Assembly (NCBI GenBank): GCA_024693415.1
Contig: JAILKX010000126.1
Span: forward strand, 1-5,258
Length of the DNA stretch: 5,258 nucleotides
Reading direction: 5' to 3'
From: Bacilli bacterium
Lineage (GTDB): Bacteria; Bacillota_I; Bacilli_A; RFN20; CAG-826
The notes under the pieces were generated by a model. That model had not been told where the DNA came from. It searched no databases and saw only the letters and a list, made by a program, of their open reading frames with translations. The position numbers were made by a program, and so were the translations under genes. Below, one piece after another: positions 1-4,457 of this stretch. Every line of letters begins with the position of its first letter. Within the stretch, counting starts at the first letter, position 1.

Positions 1-236
1 TAGATGACGCCGAGCTCATCTTCTTCGGTCGTGACGGTCCAGCCGGCGTCGGTCAAGGCTTTGGCGTAGGCGGCGGCGGGGTCATTGGTCTGCGCCTCTT
101 CGTAATCGACGGAGATCACGAAATAGGGGTCGCTTACCTGCATCGAATAGACGTCGGCCTCGAAGACGGGGATGTCGGTGGGGTTCTCTAAACCCGCATC
201 GGCTAGGAAGGAGGCGATCTGGTCGCTCGGCCAGGC
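1..236 (-). repeat. Lipoprotein repeat unit 3 (residues 297 onward, truncated by window edge)
   Basis: Third unit, beginning AWPSDQIASFLAD (297-309), nearly identical to the opening of unit 2. It continues with YFVISVDYEE (334-343) and the helix AYAKALTDAGWTV (352-364). The closing strands lie beyond the window, so whether further units follow cannot be seen. Confidence 0.7.
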
Positions 237-1124
237 CAATAGGCCCTGGGCGACCTGCCAGACGACGGTAACGGTGTCTTCGCCGACCTCGAGGGTGACC
301 CAGGAATCGCCGTTAGTGGAGGCGAAGAGGTAATAGCTTTCCTCGCCTTCTCCCATCGTGTTGACGGTCCAGTCGGCGGAATCGGTATAGGCCTTGATGA
401 GGGCTTCGGCGGAGGCTTCTGGATCATCTTCATAGGCCTTGATGTAGTAATAGGACAAGTTGGAGTCGGCGCCGGTGAGGTAGGCGTTGGCCGCGAATTC
501 GATCGGGGTGGCGGTCACTTCCCACTGCTCGGCGACATAGTCGATCTCTTCGCTAGGCCAAGCCTGGTAGGCCTCGGTGTAATAGACGTCGATCTCGATC
601 TCCTCGCCGGAGGAGAGGAGGTAGAAGCTCAGCTCGACGTTATCGTAATTGTCGAGGATCATGACGCCGCTATAGGCTTCGTAGTTCTCGTCGTAAGCGA
701 CGGCATAGCCGGCTTCTTCGACGAGGTCGGCATAGCCATCGAGGTCGGTGTTCTCGACCACGATCGAATAGCAATAGTAGTCCTCGTCGTAATAGGCTTC
801 GGTGACCTTGCCGGAGAGGTAGGGGACCTCAAAGCCCTCGCCGCAGTATTCGGCGATTTCGTCGAGGATTTTTTTGCTCCAGCCGGTAGCCGCTTCTTCG
901 GAGGACGCTTCCGCTTCAGTCGAGGTGGCTGCATCGGAAGAAGCGGTTTCTCCCGAGTATGCCTCCCCTTCTTGGCTCGACGCCTCCGAGGCGGCGGAGT
1001 TTTCGCTCTCCGCGACGCTTGAGGTGGCCTCGGCGCCAGAAGTCGCCGAGGATGAGGAATCTCCTCCGCAGGCGGTCAGCATGGCGACGGCGCTCAAGCA
1101 GAGGAGGATGGATAGTTTTTTCAT
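1..1124 (-). CDS. Secreted lipoprotein with three tandem ~108-residue repeats (3' end off window)
   Basis: The frame is open from the ATG at 1124 to the left edge (374 residues visible, no stop), so the C-terminus is missing. The start follows a GGGAG-type ribosome site at 1134-1139. The N-terminus is a lipoprotein signal: Lys2-Lys3, a hydrophobic core, then lipobox LTAC with Cys19 as the expected lipidation site, followed by Gly-Gly. Residues 20-80 are a low-complexity Ser/Ala/Glu/Thr linker, typical of a spacer through the cell wall. From residue 81 come three related units (81-187, 188-296, 297-374+). Each opens with a Trp-led helix (WSKKI, WPSEEI, WPSDQI), then a Tyr-rich strand, then an Ala/Leu helix ending in AGY, ADW or AGW. 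The mature chain is very acidic and Tyr-rich. It is transcribed divergently from ppa. I do not recognise a named family; extracytoplasmic anchoring is well supported, function is unknown. Binding of a cation, a polymer or a host ligand are all possible. Confidence 0.9.
   Translation of the reverse strand, partial: MKKLSILLCLSAVAMLTACGGDSSSSATSGAEATSSVAESENSAASEASSQEGEAYSGETASSDAATSTEAEASSEEAATGWSKKILDEIAEYCGEGFEVPYLSGKVTEAYYDEDYYCYSIVVENTDLDGYADLVEEAGYAVAYDENYEAYSGVMILDNYDNVELSFYLLSSGEEIEIDVYYTEAYQAWPSEEIDYVAEQWEVTATPIEFAANAYLTGADSNLSYYYIKAYEDDPEASAEALIKAYTDSADWTVNTMGEGEESYYLFASTNGDSWVTLEVGEDTVTVVWQVAQGLLAWPSDQIASFLADAGLENPTDIPVFEADVYSMQVSDPYFVISVDYEEAQTNDPAAAYAKALTDAGWTVTTEEDELGVI
237..563 (-). 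repeat. Lipoprotein repeat unit 2 (residues 188-296)
   Basis: Second unit, beginning AWPSEEIDYVAE (188-199). The matching landmarks are YYYIKAYEDD (225-234), an Ala-rich helix ending in ADWTV (250-254), and strands SWVTLEV and TVTVVWQV (274-291). The Trp-to-Trp distance from unit 1 is 107 residues and to unit 3 is 109. Confidence 0.7.
564..884 (-). repeat. Lipoprotein repeat unit 1 (residues 81-187)
   Basis: First of three diverged protein repeats. Landmarks are W82 with the helix start WSKKILDEI, the strand-like YYCYSIVVEN (116-125), the helix YADLVEEAGY (131-140) followed by a V at the +2 position, and a closing pair of strands VELSFYLL and EIEIDVYY. It aligns by eye to units 2 and 3 at the protein level only; the DNA is not closely repeated, so the duplication is old. 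Confidence 0.7.
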
Positions 1125-1153
1125 TTGTTTGCACTCCCTAATAAATCTATAAG
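1125..1153 (+). promoter_or_regulatory. Weak candidate distal promoter for ppa
   Basis: TTGTTT (1125-1130) and TATAAG (1148-1153, five of six matches to TATAAT) are separated by 17 bp on the plus strand. The -35 half is poor. If used, the ppa transcript would start near 1160 and carry a leader of about 105 nt containing the inverted repeats at 1184-1223 and 1221-1238. An alternative -10, TAAAAT at 1234-1239, has no convincing -35 and would give a leader near 20 nt. Confidence 0.2.
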
Positions 1154-1182
1154 AGCATAGCCATTCGCGCCCCCATAATCAA
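1154..1182 (-). promoter_or_regulatory. Candidate promoter for the lipoprotein gene
   Basis: On the minus strand a TTGATT box (1177-1182, four of six matches to the -35 consensus) lies exactly 17 bp from TATGCT (1154-1159, four of six matches to the -10 consensus). This would give a 5' leader of roughly 20-25 nt ahead of the ATG at 1124. Both boxes are imperfect and no start site has been mapped, so this is only the best sigma-70/A-like pair in the region. Confidence 0.35.
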
Positions 1183-1183
1183 G

Positions 1184-1223
1184 AAAAGGAAGAATTGGCT
1201 TCAAGCGGTCTTCTCTTCCTTTT
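1184..1223 (+). repeat. Perfect 10-bp inverted repeat (possible leader hairpin)
   Basis: AAAAGGAAGA (1184-1193) is perfectly complementary to TCTTCCTTTT (1214-1223), enclosing a 20-nt loop. The stem is AT/purine-pyrimidine rich and so only moderately stable. A second register exists because TCTTC also occurs at 1209-1213. The 3' arm ends in a T-run (1220-1224), so in plus-strand RNA it vaguely resembles an attenuator, though the Ts are part of the stem. Confidence 0.4.
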
Positions 1224-1238
1224 TAGACTCGTCTAAAA
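1221..1238. promoter_or_regulatory. Operator-like perfect dyad upstream of ppa
   Basis: TTTTAGAC (1221-1228) and GTCTAAAA (1231-1238) are perfect inverted repeats around a 2-bp centre (TC). The dyad ends 28 bp before the ppa start codon and overlaps the possible -10 TAAAAT (1234-1239). The 2-nt centre is too short for a good RNA hairpin loop, which fits a binding site for a dimeric repressor better than an RNA element. I do not recognise the motif as the operator of a named regulator. Confidence 0.45.
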
Positions 1239-1266
1239 TAGGGGAGCGTAAAGCAAGGAGACACCT

Positions 1267-1803
1267 ATGAACATTCTTCACGTGATCGAAAGGGAGCGCA
1301 TCACCCCCGAACACTTCCTGGCCTGCATCGAAATCCCGGCCGGAAGCTCGAACAAATACGAATTGGACGTCAAATCGGGAGCGCTGATCCTCGACAGGGT
1401 TCTCTACACCTCCACCCACTATCCTCAGAATTACGGCTTCATCCCGCGCACCTGGGCCCCGGACCACGACCCCCTCGACGTCTTGGTCATCTGCTCTTCG
1501 CCGATCGTCCCGCTCGCGCTTTGCCGCTGCTACCCGATCGGGATGCTCTCCATGAAAGACGGCGGCAAGGTCGACGAGAAGATCATCGCCATCTGCGAGA
1601 ACGACCCCCATTACAATTCCTTCAAGGACATCAAGGACCTTCCCCAGCACATCTTGGAGGAAATCTCTCATTTCTTCCGCGTCTATAAGCAGCTCGAATA
1701 CGGCAAATCCACCGAGATAGAGGGCATCCACGGCGCCAAGGCGGCGATGGATGCGATCTCTCGCGCCCGCAAGAGGTACGATGAGAAGTTCCCAGACCGC
1801 TGA
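1267..1803 (+). CDS. ppa: Inorganic pyrophosphatase, family I (soluble)
   Basis: This enzyme hydrolyses pyrophosphate to two phosphates with Mg2+ in the cytoplasm, pulling biosynthetic reactions such as nucleic acid and aminoacyl-tRNA synthesis forward. At 178 residues it has the usual length of a bacterial family I enzyme. Every active-site residue known from the E. coli enzyme has a visible counterpart: E22, K30 and E32 (IEIPAG, NKYEL), R44, Y56 (YPQNYGFIP), the metal-binding set D66, D68 and D71 in DHDPLDVLV, D98 and D103 with K105 (MKDGGKVDEK), and Y140-K141 (FFRVYKQLE). The ATG has an AAGGAG site at 1255-1260 with 6-nt spacing. It is the first gene of a plus-strand unit and its end overlaps the next gene by 23 bp. 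Many Bacilli such as B. subtilis use the unrelated family II enzyme, so a family I enzyme is mildly informative about lineage. Confidence 0.97.
   Translation: MNILHVIERERITPEHFLACIEIPAGSSNKYELDVKSGALILDRVLYTSTHYPQNYGFIPRTWAPDHDPLDVLVICSSPIVPLALCRCYPIGMLSMKDGGKVDEKIIAICENDPHYNSFKDIKDLPQHILEEISHFFRVYKQLEYGKSTEIEGIHGAKAAMDAISRARKRYDEKFPDR
1771..1776 (+). promoter_or_regulatory. Ribosome binding site that decides the start of the VanZ/Ig gene
   Basis: AAGAGG lies 4 nt before the ATG at 1781, inside the ppa coding region. The alternative in-frame ATG at 1751 has no purine-rich site and would add ten residues (MRSLAPARGT) that merely read through ppa codons. The spacing at 1781 is slightly short, but it is the better start. 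Confidence 0.6.
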
Positions 1804-3595
1804 GAATAAACGTTTCAAGGCACCCAGGATCGTCTTTTGGGTGCTTTTTGGTTTGACCGCCTCGCTCACGCTCGCGGAGAGTTTCGTGCCCTCGTCCCAG
1901 TCCGGGGTCCAGAGCAACATCATCTCGGCGGTCATCAGCGCCTTCATTAACGACGCGATGCCATCGAAGGAGGTCGAGACCATCGGCCCGAAATCCATCG
2001 ACTTCGCCCCCGACACGAGATTCGTCGGGGCGGATAAAGCGGTGGTAGGCACCACGAAGCTCATCGTCTATAACCTCACCTACGAGGAAAAAGAAGGCGC
2101 GGTCAAAGACGGAAGCGTCACATTGACCTTTGACAAGACCCCGGGCGAAGGCTCTTTCACCTACGTCCATACCCCGATCAATTCCTCCAAAGGCGCGGTG
2201 AGGATCACCCCGCTTAAGGAAGGGGATTTCAAATTCACGATCGCCGACAATTACGGCGTCGCGAATTCCTTCTCTTTGTCCGCGGTCGAGCGCCTCGAGC
2301 CGACCGACATGGTCTTCCCCGAGGAAGCGATGGAACTTGAGATCGGCGGATATGAGTGCATCGACTATTCGCTCGTCAGCGAATCGTATACCCTTCCTGA
2401 GACCGGCGCCGAGAACAGCGAGCTCGTCGACCATTACCTCCAGCGCTTCTTCGACCCCGCCTTGTCGAATTGGGCCACGAGCGATCCCAGCGTCTGCTTG
2501 ATCGACGACTACGGATTCGTGAAGGGCGTGGGTTCAGGGACCGCGTCAATCACGTGGAACGGCAAAACCGTGAGGGACGTGCATGTGAATTCGTCGATCG
2601 CGGCCTCATCTCCGTTCACGATGGCCATCGATTCGGCCGCGAGTTCGATCCACCCATTGGATTACGACTATTACAACGCGAACGAAAGGTACGGCATAGA
2701 GCTCAACCCGACCTTCTCGGATGGAAATAGCCACCCCGTGCATTGGTTTTCTAGCGATCCGCTCATCGCGATGGTCAATAACGAGCACATCGAATACGAC
2801 CATACGGGCGCCGCAAAGAAAGTAAGCGGCGGATTTGTTTCCGGGTATCGCAAGACCGGGAGCGCGACCATCACGGCGGTCGCGGTCGAAGACCCATCGA
2901 TCCAGGCGACCTTCGAGGTCACCTCGGAATACGTCTCCCCGAGTTCCTTCTCGGTCTCGGCCAATAAAGGCGGGACCGCGGTAAGCCTCACCGAGGTCAA
3001 TGAATTCGATGCGGGGTCCGTCATATCCTTAAGCGGAACCTTCACCCCGAAGAACGCGTCCAATCAGGTCCTACATGTTGAATTAAGCGATTCGACTTTA
3101 GCGACGATCGGCAATAATGACACGAGCGCCCCGAACATCCGCCTCGATAAGGAAGGCGCGCTTACAGCGACCATCACCTGCCCCTATATCGAGAATTCGC
3201 CTAGCGTCGCGATAGAGTTCAAGATCAAGGCATTGCCCTATATCTCCGAATCCGATATGCCGGCGTTCTCCTTATTGGTGCGCAAAAGCTTAGGGCATTT
3301 CACCTTGTTCGCCGGAAATGGCGTCTTCTTCATGCTCGCGATCATGTTCACCCTCTTCATCGAGAAGCCGTGGGGCATCGCCGCGAATTTCGGGATCTCC
3401 TGCGCTTCGGGGTTCGCGCTCGGAGGATTGTCTGAACTGATCCAAGCGATACCTGCATTAAAAAGAGGAGCGTCCATGGCGGACGTCCTCATCGATACGA
3501 TGGGCTTCGTAGCCGGGGCGATGGCGGTCGCGATCGGATTCGTGATCGCGATGGTCATCATCTACCTTAACCGCAGGAAGCGGCCCAGCGCCTGA
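1781..3595 (+). CDS. VanZ-like membrane protein split by a large extracellular Ig-like region
   Basis: The protein has 604 residues from the preferred start. The N-terminus is basic, then comes TM1 (about 17-34) followed by SSQSGVQSN (38-46), which resembles the end of the first VanZ helix. The C-terminal part has the remaining VanZ landmarks: VRKSLGHF (500-507), TM2 (507-527), TM3 (531-549), SELIQ (551-555), KRG (561-563), ADVLIDTMG (567-575) and TM4 (574-596), ending in basic NRRKR. Between them, residues about 60-495 form roughly four 100-residue beta-rich modules (71-169, 172-270, 278-381, 386-483). Modules 2 and 3 carry BIG2-type signatures (NWATSDP with GVGSGTASI; HWFSSDPLIAMV with TGSATITA). 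Positive-inside charges put the insert outside the cell and both ends inside. VanZ itself gives low-level teicoplanin resistance by an unclear mechanism; the role here is unknown. A surface-sensing or cell-wall-binding VanZ variant is inference. The gene is probably translated with ppa. Confidence 0.85.
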   Translation: MRSSQTAENKRFKAPRIVFWVLFGLTASLTLAESFVPSSQSGVQSNIISAVISAFINDAMPSKEVETIGPKSIDFAPDTRFVGADKAVVGTTKLIVYNLTYEEKEGAVKDGSVTLTFDKTPGEGSFTYVHTPINSSKGAVRITPLKEGDFKFTIADNYGVANSFSLSAVERLEPTDMVFPEEAMELEIGGYECIDYSLVSESYTLPETGAENSELVDHYLQRFFDPALSNWATSDPSVCLIDDYGFVKGVGSGTASITWNGKTVRDVHVNSSIAASSPFTMAIDSAASSIHPLDYDYYNANERYGIELNPTFSDGNSHPVHWFSSDPLIAMVNNEHIEYDHTGAAKKVSGGFVSGYRKTGSATITAVAVEDPSIQATFEVTSEYVSPSSFSVSANKGGTAVSLTEVNEFDAGSVISLSGTFTPKNASNQVLHVELSDSTLATIGNNDTSAPNIRLDKEGALTATITCPYIENSPSVAIEFKIKALPYISESDMPAFSLLVRKSLGHFTLFAGNGVFFMLAIMFTLFIEKPWGIAANFGISCASGFALGGLSELIQAIPALKRGASMADVLIDTMGFVAGAMAVAIGFVIAMVIIYLNRRKRPSA

Positions 3596-4457
3596 TATTC
3601 CTTTCGACCCTTTTGAATTTGGCTTTCGAGATCAATAAGAAGGAGTCTTTTAACGTTTCTAGATACCTGGCGTATGCCCAGTAGTACCAGAGCAGGTCCT
3701 GGTATTCCATGACCTTGAAGACGTTGGAGATGAGGCGGCCCGTGACGTTTTCGGCGCCGTAATAGCGCGTGATGAGGCGCTTGCACATGTCGAAGGGCAA
3801 TTCGTTTTCCTCTAGCAGGGACGCTAGATCAAAGATCTCGCCGTTATTGCCGGCGAACTCGAAATCGATGAGGTAGCAGGGCTTGCCCGGCTCATCGGTG
3901 AGCAGTAGGTTTCCAGACCATAGGTCGTTATGGCAAAGGACGCCCCGGTCGTTATTGATGATCCCTTCGGCGTCTATACGAAGCTGCCTTTCGTAATCGC
4001 TTCTGATCCCTTTGCCCGAGGCGATTTTGTAGTAGTCGAGCCTCTCATGGCAATCAAAGAAGGCGTAGGGGCCGGAGACGCAGTGGAGCTCATGGATCGC
4101 GAAGATCGCGTCGCAGCAGTTCTGGTAGGTTATCTGGGGGTTGCCTTCGACCACCAAAGGTCCGCGGGGATGGATATAGAATTCGATCTTGTTGCCGGTG
4201 CGCGCATCGAAGGCGAGGACCTTCGGCATCGGCGACCTATCATCCTCGGACATGCTCTGGATGATCATGAGTTCGTTGGAGGCCTTATTGAACTTCGCGT
4301 CCGTGTCGTCTGGCTGCTTGACGCGGAAGACGTAGTTCCAGTTGATGAGGAAGACCTCGTTCGCGGTCCCTTCGGAAAGACGGGTCACCGAAACGACCTT
4401 GGTCTTGGAGATCTCCTCGAAGTCCTCGACCGCTATCTCGATCGCGGACTTGCTCAT
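3567..4457 (-). CDS. Choline/ethanolamine kinase-like phosphotransferase (LicA/APH superfamily)
   Basis: This is a 296-residue cytoplasmic small-molecule kinase of the APH/choline-kinase fold. Visible motifs are a nucleotide-loop segment LSEGTANEVFLI (27-38), RVK (45-47) with a candidate partner glutamate E62, the catalytic Brenner motif CHNDLWSGNLLL (175-186; D178 as base, N183 metal ligand), the metal-binding LIDFEFAG (196-203; D198), and an aromatic C-terminal helix DLLWYYWAYARY (254-265) typical of choline-kinase-like members. All key catalytic residues are present, so it should be active. Family members phosphorylate choline, ethanolamine, thiamine, sugars or aminoglycosides; the C-terminal aromatic helix favours a choline-type substrate, but no licB, licC or licD is visible. 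The start overlaps the rqcH stop as ATGA, with GGGAGG 8 nt upstream. Its 3' end overlaps the convergent VanZ/Ig gene by 29 bp. Confidence 0.85.
   Translation of the reverse strand: MSKSAIEIAVEDFEEISKTKVVSVTRLSEGTANEVFLINWNYVFRVKQPDDTDAKFNKASNELMIIQSMSEDDRSPMPKVLAFDARTGNKIEFYIHPRGPLVVEGNPQITYQNCCDAIFAIHELHCVSGPYAFFDCHERLDYYKIASGKGIRSDYERQLRIDAEGIINNDRGVLCHNDLWSGNLLLTDEPGKPCYLIDFEFAGNNGEIFDLASLLEENELPFDMCKRLITRYYGAENVTGRLISNVFKVMEYQDLLWYYWAYARYLETLKDSFLLISKAKFKRVERNIRRWAASCG

Noticed and set aside
874..1152. Plus-strand frames opposite the lipoprotein N-terminus
   Set aside because: They are the complement of the Ser/Ala/Glu linker and signal peptide, which has a lipobox and ribosome site on the minus strand.
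1125..1266. Fluoride or other known riboswitch ahead of ppa
   Set aside because: Pyrophosphatase genes can follow fluoride riboswitches, but none of the conserved sequence blocks of that motif are visible.
1462..1482. DHDPLD instead of the E. coli DGDPVD in the pyrophosphatase metal site
   Set aside because: The three metal-binding aspartates are kept and the position between them is known to vary in the family.
1751..1753. Upstream ATG as start of the VanZ/Ig gene
   Set aside because: It has no ribosome site, increases the overlap with ppa to 53 bp, and adds ten residues with no family support. ATG at 1781 follows AAGAGG.
1201..2064. Long minus-strand open frame (287 codons) antisense to ppa and the start of the VanZ/Ig gene
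   Set aside because: It lies opposite a gene whose active-site residues are all recognisable. The translation shows no family features, no ribosome site, and looks like a mirror of codon bias.
1631..2434. Minus-strand open frame (267 codons) across the ppa/VanZ junction
   Set aside because: Same reason: Arg/Gly/Asp-rich shadow of a real coding strand with no recognisable motif.
3528..3551. Perfect 8-bp inverted repeat TCGCGATC/GATCGCGA with 8-nt loop near the end of the VanZ/Ig gene, considered as a terminator
   Set aside because: It has no T-run on either side and is explained by repeated Ala-Ile/Ile-Ala codons (GCG ATC) in TM4.
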